From Acidimicrobiales bacterium (GTDB lineage Bacteria; Actinomycetota; Acidimicrobiia; Acidimicrobiales; Iamiaceae): a DNA stretch of 33,419 nt. Position 1 is the stretch's first letter. The number at the start of each line of letters is the position of its first letter. The DNA lies in NCBI GenBank assembly GCA_025463985.1, contig JAODBM010000154.1, forward strand, positions 1 through 33,419, read 5' to 3'. The notes under the pieces are model-generated. The model did no database searches and was not told the DNA's origin. It worked only from the letters and a program-made list of their open reading frames with translations. Of this stretch, positions 7,125-14,706 are shown one piece after another. The position numbers and the translations under genes were made by a program.

Positions 7125-8129
7125 TCACCAGCCGCGGAGGTCGACGGGCCAGGTGTCGACGATCTCCTCGGCGCGGATGACATGGAGCAGCTCGTGGTAC
7201 GCGACCGTCGGGTCGACGTGAGCGGGGACGATGCGCACCCGGTCGCCGACCGCCGGCAGATCGTGGCCCTCGGCGGCCGAGAACACCGTGTGCTCGTCGG
7301 CGCAGTACCAGACGTCGCCGCCTTGGACCTGCGGGTTGCCGTGGTCCATGCCCAACGCCTTGAGGCCGGCGTCGGCGGTCGCGTAGCCGCCCTGGCGGTT
7401 GACCGAGACCACCGTCGACCAGAGGAACAGCGCCTGGCGGAAGGGCAGGCCGCTGGCGGCATAGGCCGTGTCCATCAGCGTGTACGACCCGGCCTGCAGC
7501 TCGGTGACCCAGCGGTTGGTGCGCCAGGTGCCGGTGCCCCCGCCGGAGATGACGTCGCCGCCCACCTCGTCGTGCGCCTGGAGCAGCTTCGCCACGGCCG
7601 CCTCGACCTTGCCGGCCTGGTCGTCGCTCTCGACCATGAGGTGGCCCTCGTAGCCCATCACGCCGCGGACCTCGAGGCCCTTGGCCCGGGCGAGCTCGGC
7701 GAGGCGGCCCGCGTCGCGCCACGCGCAGCCGCACCGGGGCATGCCGACGTTCACGTCGATCAGCACCTCGGACACGCCGCCGCGCACCGCGGCCTCGATG
7801 GTCTCCTCCGAGTCGACGGCGATCGTGATGCGGGCCTCGGACCCGGTGGTCATGGCCTGGAGCCGGCGCACGTCGACCACCTCGTTGGCCAGCAGCAGGT
7901 CGTGGCCCAGCCCCGCGGCGGCCATGCCCTCGACCTCCCGCGGCGTCGCGCAGCAGAACCCGTGGTGGCCGGCCACGTCGAGCTCGTGCGCCAAGGCGGT
8001 GGACTTGAAGGCCTTCACGTGCGGGCGGAGCCGCTCACCGGGCCGGTCCGAGGCCATGAGGTGCACGTTGTGGTCGAACGCGTCGACGTCCACGAGCAGC
8101 GCCGGCGTGGCGAGGTCGTGGACGTTCAC
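7125..8129 (-). CDS. D-threonine aldolase / D-serine dehydratase-like PLP enzyme (alanine racemase N-terminal fold)
   Basis: 334 residues from GTG 8129, which overlaps the preceding stop by four bases (GTGA) and has GGGGAG just upstream. The start VHDLATPALLVDVDAFDHN and RPHVKAFKS (Lys39 as PLP lysine) define fold-type III. The C-terminal metal site reads IVPAHVDPT (His304, Asp306). As I recall, D-threonine aldolase uses a His-x-Asp manganese site while D-serine dehydratase uses His-x-Cys zinc, so this one leans to the aldolase type. Other blocks: ISGGGTGTW and YTLMDTAY bind the PLP phosphate region. Cytoplasmic amino-acid metabolism is likely; the exact substrate (D-threonine, other beta-hydroxy D-amino acids) is not determined. 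Confidence 0.82.
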   Translation of the reverse strand: MNVHDLATPALLVDVDAFDHNVHLMASDRPGERLRPHVKAFKSTALAHELDVAGHHGFCCATPREVEGMAAAGLGHDLLLANEVVDVRRLQAMTTGSEARITIAVDSEETIEAAVRGGVSEVLIDVNVGMPRCGCAWRDAGRLAELARAKGLEVRGVMGYEGHLMVESDDQAGKVEAAVAKLLQAHDEVGGDVISGGGTGTWRTNRWVTELQAGSYTLMDTAYAASGLPFRQALFLWSTVVSVNRQGGYATADAGLKALGMDHGNPQVQGGDVWYCADEHTVFSAAEGHDLPAVGDRVRIVPAHVDPTVAYHELLHVIRAEEIVDTWPVDLRGW

Positions 8130-8932
8130 GCCGACTCCCCGGGCTTGGGCTCGGGCTGTGTGTCGGGCTGCGGGTGCGCCTGGGGTGCTGGCGCCGCGGC
8201 GGGCGACGGGACGGGCGGCGCCTGCATGCGTCGCAGGCGTCGCAGCAATGATCCGGGTCGGCGGGCGGCCCGGGCGCGGTAGCCGTCGTCGACCAACAGC
8301 AGGATCCGCTTGGTCCACTCGCTGCGGACGTCGAAGTCGAGCCGCCAGTCGGCCGCCACCCCGAACTCCGGTCGCTCCAGGTCGAGCGTGCGCCAGGCGC
8401 CGAGCGCGATCTCCGCGTTCAGCTGGTCGCTGGGCCAGTGGTTGCTGGCGATGTCGTTGGTGATCAGGCGGTAGCGGTAGCGGCCGCGGGTGGCCTCGAG
8501 GAAATGGCGGACCCAGGCCGCCGGCCAGTGCTGCAGCACGTCCTTGCAGATCAGGAGGTCGGCGGGGGGCGGCAGCTCCCGGTGCAGGTCGAGGCACGCG
8601 AAGGAGACGCCGTCGCGGCCGAGCTCGCGCTGGTTGCGCTCGATGACCTCGGGCACGACGTCGACGCCGACGTACGACACGCCCGACCAGTCGATCAGGC
8701 GGGCGAACTCCCAGTCCCCGCAGCCGGCATCCACGACCGTGCGGACGTCACGCCCGCTGATGGCGCGCTCGACGACCTGCCGGTACACCTCGGTCACGTC
8801 CGGCCGCGAACCCTGGCCTGACCCCGACTCCCAGTGGGCCGTGGCATAGATCTGCTCGAACACCGCCTGAGGATCGTTGCCGTTCGTCACGGGGGCGGAC
8901 GCTAGAGGGTCGGCGTCTATCGGGGCTGACAT
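8126..8932 (-). CDS. class I SAM-dependent methyltransferase with proline-rich tail
   Basis: 268 residues from ATG 8932, overlapping the nei end by 16 bases; GTG 8890 is an alternative start. SAM-binding motif I is VVDAGCGDWEFARL, followed by VGVDVVPEVIERNQ and LLICKDVLQHWP (motif IV). The N-terminal FEQIYATAHWESGSGQGSRPD is a block seen in a family of small-molecule or glycan-associated methyltransferases. The last ~35 residues are low-complexity Pro/Ala/Gln (APAPQAHPQPDTQPEPKPG), probably disordered. It sits between nei and the aldolase-like gene in one overlapping operon, which gives no firm clue to its substrate. Confidence 0.75.
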   Translation of the reverse strand: MSAPIDADPLASAPVTNGNDPQAVFEQIYATAHWESGSGQGSRPDVTEVYRQVVERAISGRDVRTVVDAGCGDWEFARLIDWSGVSYVGVDVVPEVIERNQRELGRDGVSFACLDLHRELPPPADLLICKDVLQHWPAAWVRHFLEATRGRYRYRLITNDIASNHWPSDQLNAEIALGAWRTLDLERPEFGVAADWRLDFDVRSEWTKRILLLVDDGYRARAARRPGSLLRRLRRMQAPPVPSPAAAPAPQAHPQPDTQPEPKPGESA

Positions 8933-9708
8933 GCGCGGCAGGCCCAGGTGCGGCGGCCGGCGAGGGGGAACACGTCGAGCGGTGTCCCGCAGCGACCGCA
9001 GGCCTCCTGCTTGTAGGCGTAGCGGCCCGCACCGCGGGCGAGCCGGCTGATCGGCCGACCGAGCTCGGCGGGGGACATGGTCACGATCTTGTTGCGGCGC
9101 ACGCCCAGCCGCAGCTGGCGCACGGTCTCGGCCCACAGGGCATCGAACTCGTCGCGGGTCACGGCGCGGCCGGCGCGGCGCGGGTCGATCCCGACGATGT
9201 TCAGCAGCTCGGAGCGGTAGACGTTGCCGATGCCGGCCACCACGTCCTGCTCCATCAGGAGGATGCCGACCGGCTTGTCGCTGCGCTGCAGGCGCGACCA
9301 CATGCGGTCGGGGTCGGCGTCGGGACGCAGTGGGTCCGGCCCGAGCCTGGCGACCACCGCATCGCGATCGTCGGGGGTGACGATGCGGCACACCATCGGG
9401 CCGCTCAGGTCCCACGTCCGCTCCGGGCCCTCGAGGCGCAGGCGCATCTCGCCGACGGCCAGCGGGGGCGGGCTGGGGCGCCGCTGCCACTTGCCGATCA
9501 AGCCCAGGTGGACGTGCAGGACGTCGCCGCTCTCGTACCACTGGAACAGGTGCTTGCCCCAGGGCTCGACCCGCCGCAGGACCTGGCCGTCCAGCCGCGC
9601 CGCACCGCCCACGAACCGCTCCTGCGCGCTGGACGCACCGAGCGGCGCGCCCACCAGGTCGCGTCGCTGGTCGCGGGCGAGGCGGTGGATGGTGTGGCCC
9701 TCGGGCAC
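8917..9708 (-). CDS. nei: Nei/Fpg-family DNA glycosylase (Nei1-like endonuclease VIII)
   Basis: 263 residues from GTG 9708. After removal of the initiator residue Pro2 becomes the N-terminal nucleophile and Glu3 the partner ([11 protein letters not shown], as in mycobacterial Nei1, Rv2464c). Lys52 in WGKHLF is the conserved beta-hairpin lysine. A helix-two-turn-helix follows ([11 protein letters not shown]), and a C-terminal zinc finger with Cys237, Cys240, Cys257, Cys260 ends in CQ. It removes oxidised pyrimidines and cuts the strand by beta,delta-elimination. In mycobacteria nei1 is also near clpP, so the neighbourhood is conserved. A tandem heptamer array lies 29-77 bases before the start. 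Longer frames reaching 9894-9907 are rejected because the catalytic N-terminus must be at PEGH. Confidence 0.93.
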   Translation of the reverse strand: MPEGHTIHRLARDQRRDLVGAPLGASSAQERFVGGAARLDGQVLRRVEPWGKHLFQWYESGDVLHVHLGLIGKWQRRPSPPPLAVGEMRLRLEGPERTWDLSGPMVCRIVTPDDRDAVVARLGPDPLRPDADPDRMWSRLQRSDKPVGILLMEQDVVAGIGNVYRSELLNIVGIDPRRAGRAVTRDEFDALWAETVRQLRLGVRRNKIVTMSPAELGRPISRLARGAGRYAYKQEACGRCGTPLDVFPLAGRRTWACRACQPR

Positions 9709-9736
9709 GGCGGACCTCGGTGATCGACGGACGTTG

Positions 9737-9785
9737 GCGGACTGCGGACTGCGGACTGCGGACAGCGGACAGCGGACAGCGGCGG
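9737..9785. repeat. heptanucleotide tandem repeat, (GCGGACT)3(GCGGACA)3
   Basis: Three copies of GCGGACT (9737-9757) are followed directly by three of GCGGACA (9758-9778) and a degenerate GCGGCGG (9779-9785). The array lies in the leader/promoter region of nei (minus strand) within the 383-base gap before clpP. A heptamer unit is not a multiple of three, so it is not a coding repeat. Confidence 0.9.
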
Positions 9786-9879
9786 GTGGCGGAGCCGCTG
9801 GCATGGCGGGGGTGGACCACGATGCCACGCCGTTGCGGGGGCAATTGCAGCCGGTGGCCGCCGGTACGCTCGGCGCCAC

Positions 9880-9956
9880 GCCGGCGTAGCCCAATTGGCA
9901 GAGGCACCGCGTTTAGGTCGCGGCCAGTGAGCGTTCGAGTCGCTCCGCCGGCACCA
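9880..9956 (+). tRNA. tRNA with anticodon UAG (Leu by codon) but a short variable loop
   Basis: A full cloverleaf can be drawn: acceptor GCCGGCG (9880-9886) with CGCCGGC (9946-9952), D-arm containing AATTGGCAGA, anticodon stem CCGCG/CGCGG around loop TTTAGGT (9912-9918), five-base variable loop CCAGT, T-arm GAGCG-TTCGAGT-CGCTC, discriminator A and an encoded CCA (9954-9956). Anticodon UAG reads CUA, leucine, and G37 after it is normal for CUN-reading tRNAs. Bacterial leucine tRNAs are normally class II with a long variable arm; this one is class I sized (74 bases before CCA). The D-stem has only three good pairs. It is a real-looking tRNA gene; the charged amino acid is less certain. Confidence 0.85.
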
Positions 9957-10078
9957 CATGCCCGCGGCCGGCGGGCCGCCGCCCCGGCGTTGATCGGACG
10001 CGGACGGGGGTCTCCGGGCCGGCCGTCGGGGCCCGGCCGGGCGCCTCAGCGGCGCGCCAGGTCAGTTGTGGCTCCCGC

Positions 10079-10084
10079 TAGCCT
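10079..10084 (+). promoter_or_regulatory. leaderless -10 box of clpP
   Basis: TAGCCT, seven bases, then ATG 10092. The stretch TAGCCTGCGCGCCATG is nearly identical to the mec start region (TAGCCTGCCCGCCGTG). No Shine-Dalgarno sequence. The gap from the tRNA end (9957) to here holds nothing else I can support. Confidence 0.5.
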
Positions 10085-10091
10085 GCGCGCC

Positions 10092-10688
10092 ATGGATCAG
10101 CCGCACCTCGTGCCGACCGCCCAAGGGCCCGCCTTCGACCCCGCCTCAGACATCTACAACCGCCTCCTCAGGGAGCGCATCGTCTTCCTCGGCACCGACG
10201 TCAACGACACGATCGCCAACCAGATCTCGGCCCAGCTGCTCTACCTCGACGGCCAGGACGCCGAGCGGGACATCTGGCTCTACATCAACTCGCCCGGCGG
10301 CTCGATCTCGGCCGGCATGGCCATCTACGACACCATGCAGTTCTGCACGGCGGACGTGGCCACCGTCTGCATGGGCCTGGCCGCCTCGATGGGGCAGTTC
10401 CTGCTGTGCGCCGGAGCCGCCGGGAAGCGCTACGCCCTCCCGCATGCGCAGATCATGATGCATCAGCCCTCGGGCGGCATCCAAGGGCAGGCCTCCGACA
10501 TCGCCATCCAGGCCGAGCGCATGGTGTACATCAAGCGGCTGATGGCCGAGCGCATCGCCTTCCACACCGGCCAGACCGTGCCGCAGATCGAGGAGGACTC
10601 CGAGCGGGACCGCTGGTTCACGTCGGAGCAGGCCAAGGAGTACGGCATCATCGACAACGTCATCGTGCGGCGGGGCGAGCTGGCGTAG
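10092..10688 (+). CDS. clpP: ATP-dependent Clp protease proteolytic subunit ClpP
   Basis: 198 residues. Ser99 ([11 protein letters not shown]), His124 (QIMMHQP) and Asp173 (ERDRWF) form the catalytic triad, and [20 protein letters not shown] is the family block. It forms the double heptameric barrel fed by ClpX or ClpC and degrades, among others, ssrA-tagged chains, linking it to the smpB/ssrA genes at the window start. Actinobacteria usually carry two clpP genes side by side; only one is here, since a convergent lipoprotein gene follows at once. ATG 10092 is chosen over upstream in-frame starts, which would run through the tRNA gene. Confidence 0.96.
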   Translation: MDQPHLVPTAQGPAFDPASDIYNRLLRERIVFLGTDVNDTIANQISAQLLYLDGQDAERDIWLYINSPGGSISAGMAIYDTMQFCTADVATVCMGLAASMGQFLLCAGAAGKRYALPHAQIMMHQPSGGIQGQASDIAIQAERMVYIKRLMAERIAFHTGQTVPQIEEDSERDRWFTSEQAKEYGIIDNVIVRRGELA

Positions 10689-10711
10689 CCGGAGCGGCGC
10701 GGCGGGCCCGG

Positions 10712-10725
10712 CCCGCACGTGCGGG
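10712..10725. terminator. palindrome between clpP and a convergent gene
   Basis: CCCGCACGTGCGGG is a perfect 14-base palindrome able to fold as a five-pair stem with ACGT loop in transcripts from either side, lying 23 bases past the clpP stop and just before the end of the convergent lipoprotein gene. No T-run is visible. Confidence 0.4.
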
Positions 10726-10729
10726 ATGG

Positions 10730-11218
10730 TCAGCGCGTCGTGGTGGTCGAGCTTGCTGCGGCCGTCGTCGGCGCTGAGCTCGTGGGCGCATTGCTGGGGT
10801 TGAGGTCGATGTTGCACTGCTGCTTCGCGTAGCCGGCGATGTCGAGGGCGGCCTTGGCCGCGCCCGTGTGCGAGGTGGCCAGCGTGCGCAGCTTGGACTT
10901 GATGGCCGCGGGGTCGCTGGCGTTGGCCTTGACCACCTGGGAGATCGCGTTCACGAGGTCGGCCAGCTCGGACGCATCGCTGCGGACCTCCCGCGGGGCC
11001 GCCCGCTCGAGGTCGGCGAACGCTTTGGTGACGGAGTCGAGCTTGCCGCTGAGCGTCCGCGGGTCGTCGCTGCCGAATCCGGAGAGCACGTCCGACAGGG
11101 CCGGAGTGCGCTTCAGCTGGCTGCAGAACGCTTCCTTGCTGCCCTTGGACTTCGAGCAGGCGACCGGGACGCAGAGCACGAGCACGGCGACGACGACGGT
11201 CGGGAGGATGCGGCGCAT
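10730..11218 (-). CDS. small lipoprotein of unknown function
   Basis: 162 residues from ATG 11218. The N-terminus MRRILPTVVVAVLVLCVPVAC is a lipoprotein signal with lipobox PVAC, followed by a basic KSKGSK linker. The mature part has a Cys-containing helical domain (FCSQLKRTPALSDVL, helices rich in Ala/Leu/Asp, final Cys in KQQCNIDLN) and a Ser/Thr/Ala tail typical of surface-exposed linkers. The two cysteines may pair. I recognise no family beyond generic actinobacterial lipoproteins. GATACT lies six bases before the ATG and may be a leaderless -10 box. Longer frames into the addA-like gene are rejected. Confidence 0.72.
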   Translation of the reverse strand: MRRILPTVVVAVLVLCVPVACSKSKGSKEAFCSQLKRTPALSDVLSGFGSDDPRTLSGKLDSVTKAFADLERAAPREVRSDASELADLVNAISQVVKANASDPAAIKSKLRTLATSHTGAAKAALDIAGYAKQQCNIDLNPSNAPTSSAPTTAAASSTTTTR

Positions 11219-11224
11219 CCGGCC

Positions 11225-11230
11225 AGTATC
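11225..11230 (-). promoter_or_regulatory. possible leaderless -10 box of the lipoprotein gene
   Basis: GATACT on the minus strand, six bases before ATG 11218. First base departs from the TANNNT pattern, so support is weaker than for mec, murI or clpP. Confidence 0.35.
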
Positions 11231-11289
11231 ACCGAACCTTGCGGCCGCACAGGACCGGCCTCGGCGGGCGCCGGCGTCACGCGGACGGC

Positions 11290-14200
11290 TCAGGCGCTGC
11301 GCGCCTCCGGGCGGCCCACGCGCCGGCGCACGTCGGCCTTGGCCGCGGCCAGGTTGGGAACGGTCCGCTCGACGGCGTCGCCGGTCTGGCAGAACACCAG
11401 CCGGGCATCGACCACGGTCAGGCCGGTGCTCGACTCGAGCGCCACCGCGTAAGCAGCGAGCTGGAGGGCATAGCGCTCGGCCTTCGCGTCGATCTCGACG
11501 GGACCGGACACGGTGTCGGTCTTGTAGTCCACGATCACCAGACCGTCGGCTGTCTCGTACAGCAGGTCGATGTAGCCCTCGATGGCGCGGGTGCCGATCG
11601 GGGCGGCCACGTACAGCTCGCGCCACGACCGGCTCGCCGCATGGGCCGCCTGGACGCTGGGCGCGCCGAGCGCGGAGCGAGCCAAGCGGGCGACCGTGTC
11701 CGCGTCGTCGGGGACGGCCTCGAGGTCCGCCTGCTGGGCTGCGAGCGCGTCGAGGTCGGCGCCGCCCTCCGCGACCAGCTGCAGTGTGGCGTGCACGGCG
11801 CGGCCGATGGCCGTGCCAGCCCGGCCGCGCCGGCGGGGCGCGATCACCGGCGTCGCCTCGTCGTCGGGCTCGGGCTCCTCGGCGTCGGCGACCGCCGCGC
11901 CGAGCGCGACGGCGGTGGCCGACACGAAGTGCGGCTCGCGCTGCGCGTCGAGCAGGGCGTGCCTGCGTGCCAGCCACTCGTCCCGATCGTCGAGGGGGCT
12001 CGGGCCCGCGAGGTCGGTCGCGGACGGCCTGGCGGCGAGCTGCGGCTGCAGCGCGTCGTCGACGTCGAGCCGGAGCTGTTCCACCTCCTCTGGGGCCGCG
12101 GCGAGCCGGCGGCTGAGCCGATCGGCGCTCTCGGCGGTGTGCTCGGCGAGCCAGGCGCCATACGAGGGCTTGCCGGGCTTGTGGAACATCGAGACCACGA
12201 GGTGGTCACGGGCACGGGTGCAGGCAACGTAGAGCAGGCGGGCCCGCTCGTAGACGTCCATCTCGGCTTCGATGTCGGCGAGGCGATCGAAGTGGGTGGT
12301 GGCGGTCTCCTTGCGCAGCCGCACCTCGGGCTCGTCGCCGCGCCACAGCACCTGCACGCCACGGCGGCCGGCGCGTGCCTCGGTGGTCGTGCCGCTGACG
12401 ATCGTGATGGGGAACTCCAGCCCCTTGGCGCCGTGGATGGTGAGGATGGAGACCGCGTCGTCGTCGGTCTCGGCCTGCAGCGGCTCGTGCACGCGCGTGC
12501 CCTCGCTGCGCTGCAGGTCGGCCCACTTGAGGAACCGGCGCAGCCCGCCGCCGCCGGCCTCGGTGAACGACCGGGCCTGGTCGACGATGAAGCGGAGGCG
12601 CCGCCAGACCTCCCGCGGCCGGCGATGGGAGAACGCGAGGGCAAAGGCCTGCCGCTCGCGCAGCAGGCGCTCGAGCAGCGCGCTCGGTTCGAGCCACCAC
12701 CGGTCGAGCCAGAGCGAGCGCAGGTGGGCCAGCCCCGCGACCACCGGATGGTCGGACGGCAGGTGCGTGGGCGCCGAGCCGCGGAGGTCCCATCGTCCAC
12801 CGGCCTCGACAAAGGTCAGCAGGTCGCGGTCCGAGCAGGCGTAGAGCGGCGATCGGAGGGCGCTGACGAGCGCGACGCTGTCGCCCGGGTCGTCGATGGC
12901 CCGGAGTGCGTCGAGCACCTCGCGCACCTCCTGCGTGTCGTAGACGAGGGTGCCGGTGGCGACGCGGTAGGGGATGTCCTCGATCTCCAGGGCGTCTTCG
13001 AGCTGGCGCAGCGAGGTGCGGGTCGGCACGAGGATGGTGACGTCGGACATCCGCGGGTGCCGCCACTGCCCGGCCTTGGTGTCGTGGACGAGCCAAGCGT
13101 CGGGGTCGTCACGGACCGACGCCACGGCGGCGGCGACGGCGGCTGCTTCGGCCTGCCGCAGCTCGCCGGCGCTGCGATCAAGCGCGCCGCCGAGCAGCAC
13201 CACGCGGTGATCGACCGGTCCATCGACCCGCTGGGCCGTGAGCTCGTGGTAGCGAGGCTGCGCGCCGTCGACCTCGTCGGGCATCAGCCGGCCGAACAGG
13301 TCGTTGACCCAGGCGAGGATCGGCTCGATGGTCCTGAAGTTCTGGCGCAGCACGACCGGGGCACCGGTGGAGAACGCGTCTCGGGCGCGCAGGAAGAGGC
13401 CGATGTCCGCGCGTCGAAAGCGGTAGATCGACTGCTTCGGATCGCCGACGAAGAAGAGGCGGCCGGCCTCGGCGGCGACGTCGGCCCACGGGCGGTCGAT
13501 CTCGCCCTCCTCGATCGCCCCGGCGATGAGGACGGCCACCTCGATCTGGATCGGGTCGGTGTCCTGGAACTCATCGAGCAGCAGCCGCTGGTAGCGGTGG
13601 TGGAGCGTGGCCCGGGCGCTCGGGCTGGTGCGGACGAGTCGGCGGGCGAGCACGAGGAGATCGTGGAAGTCGAGGCGGCCTTCGGCGCGCCGGGCCTCGG
13701 CGGCGCTGACCGTGAAGCGGGCGAGCCGGATCGTGAGCCGGCGGAGCACCTCGTCGGTCGCTCGCCGGGTCACCACGTCCGCGGCCTCGCCCACCGCGTT
13801 GACCATGGCCTTGGCGGCCTGCACGTCGGGGTCGGGCCAGCTCGCGGTGGCGCCCCCGCGCCCGGCCTTCCAGTCGGCCCGGTGCTGCGCGATGGCCCGG
13901 AGGGTGCGCAGCGGGTCGGTCTCGGCCAGCGCCAGGGTGACGCTCGGCAGCACGACGTCGGTGATGCGCCCGAGCAGCTTGTCGCCCGCGGACACGCAGG
14001 TCGCGGCGAGCTCGCGGAGGTCGGCGACTGCCACTCGGAGCGGCTCGACGTCGATCGGCGGCAGCGGCGGGACGTCGGCGGCGGCGACCGCGGCCAGACG
14101 GTCCCAACTGTCCTCGAACACCGCGGCGACGTCCTTCAAGGACGAGCTGCCTCGGCCGCGGCTGTCGATCTCGACCCCCAGCGCCCATGCCCGGAGGATC

Positions 14201-14706
14201 AGCTCCTCAGCGGCGGGGTCGTCATAGAGCTCGTCGACGAAGCCCTCCCACCGCTCCTCGAACGCCAGCTGGGAGGAGACCTCGTCGAGGATGTCGACCC
14301 GCGGAGGCAGCCCGATGTCGAGCGGGTGCTCGCTCAGGATGCGCAGCGCGAAGCCGTGCAGGGTGCCGATGGCGGCCTCGTCGATCTCCTCGAGCGCCTG
14401 CTGGCAGGCAGCTTCGATCGCCGCCGACTCGCGCGCGGCGAGCCGGCGTTCGAGCTGTTCGCGGATGCGGTCGCGGAGCTCAGCGGCGGCTGCCTCCGTG
14501 AACGTGATCGCAGCGATAGCCGCCAGTGGCACCTGCTCGTCGGTGACGAGGTGCACGACCCGCTGCACGAGCTCGTGGGTCTTGCCCGTGCCGGCACCCG
14601 CCTCGACGAAGAGGGTCTGGCGCAGGCCTGACCGCTCGACCAGGTCACGTTCGGCGGCGTCGACGAGCGGCTCCTCGGCTGTGCCGCGGAGATGGTGCGC
14701 CGTCAC
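11290..14706 (-). CDS. AddA-like UvrD/Rep-family helicase-nuclease
   Basis: 1138 residues from GTG 14706, overlapping the addB-like stop by four bases (GTGA). All superfamily 1A helicase motifs are visible: Walker A EAGAGTGKT (35-43), Walker B LLLDEFQDTDP (~375), GDPKQSIYRFRRAD, LRQNFRT, TIHGAKGLEFP and RLLYVACTRARDHL. A C-terminal PD-(D/E)xK nuclease follows: GTAIGRAVHATLQL, EGYIDLLY and VIVDYKTD (~1055-1062). This is the layout of AddA, which with AddB resects double-strand breaks to load RecA. Mycobacterial AdnB has a similar layout, so the partner decides the name. An apparent longer frame extending to 15783 lies over the upstream gene and is rejected. Confidence 0.9.
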   Translation of the reverse strand: MTAHHLRGTAEEPLVDAAERDLVERSGLRQTLFVEAGAGTGKTHELVQRVVHLVTDEQVPLAAIAAITFTEAAAAELRDRIREQLERRLAARESAAIEAACQQALEEIDEAAIGTLHGFALRILSEHPLDIGLPPRVDILDEVSSQLAFEERWEGFVDELYDDPAAEELILRAWALGVEIDSRGRGSSSLKDVAAVFEDSWDRLAAVAAADVPPLPPIDVEPLRVAVADLRELAATCVSAGDKLLGRITDVVLPSVTLALAETDPLRTLRAIAQHRADWKAGRGGATASWPDPDVQAAKAMVNAVGEAADVVTRRATDEVLRRLTIRLARFTVSAAEARRAEGRLDFHDLLVLARRLVRTSPSARATLHHRYQRLLLDEFQDTDPIQIEVAVLIAGAIEEGEIDRPWADVAAEAGRLFFVGDPKQSIYRFRRADIGLFLRARDAFSTGAPVVLRQNFRTIEPILAWVNDLFGRLMPDEVDGAQPRYHELTAQRVDGPVDHRVVLLGGALDRSAGELRQAEAAAVAAAVASVRDDPDAWLVHDTKAGQWRHPRMSDVTILVPTRTSLRQLEDALEIEDIPYRVATGTLVYDTQEVREVLDALRAIDDPGDSVALVSALRSPLYACSDRDLLTFVEAGGRWDLRGSAPTHLPSDHPVVAGLAHLRSLWLDRWWLEPSALLERLLRERQAFALAFSHRRPREVWRRLRFIVDQARSFTEAGGGGLRRFLKWADLQRSEGTRVHEPLQAETDDDAVSILTIHGAKGLEFPITIVSGTTTEARAGRRGVQVLWRGDEPEVRLRKETATTHFDRLADIEAEMDVYERARLLYVACTRARDHLVVSMFHKPGKPSYGAWLAEHTAESADRLSRRLAAAPEEVEQLRLDVDDALQPQLAARPSATDLAGPSPLDDRDEWLARRHALLDAQREPHFVSATAVALGAAVADAEEPEPDDEATPVIAPRRRGRAGTAIGRAVHATLQLVAEGGADLDALAAQQADLEAVPDDADTVARLARSALGAPSVQAAHAASRSWRELYVAAPIGTRAIEGYIDLLYETADGLVIVDYKTDTVSGPVEIDAKAERYALQLAAYAVALESSTGLTVVDARLVFCQTGDAVERTVPNLAAAKADVRRRVGRPEARSA

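Noticed and set aside
9737-9785. Heptamer array as a CRISPR or iteron origin
   Set aside because: Units are contiguous with no spacers, only seven bases long and not near dnaA or rep genes.
8933-9907. 593-codon fusion frame joining the methyltransferase to an upstream segment
   Set aside because: The upstream part is out of frame with the nei gene on the same strand, whose PEGH start, zinc finger and helix-two-turn-helix are intact.
9912-9918. UAG tRNA read as an amber suppressor
   Set aside because: The anticodon itself is UAG, which pairs with CUA codons. An amber suppressor would need anticodon CUA.
11239-14631. Open frame of 1130 codons on the plus strand
   Set aside because: It lies antisense to the addA-like gene with all helicase motifs; high GC removes stop codons from the opposite strand. 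Composition is Arg/Gly/Val-rich without domains.
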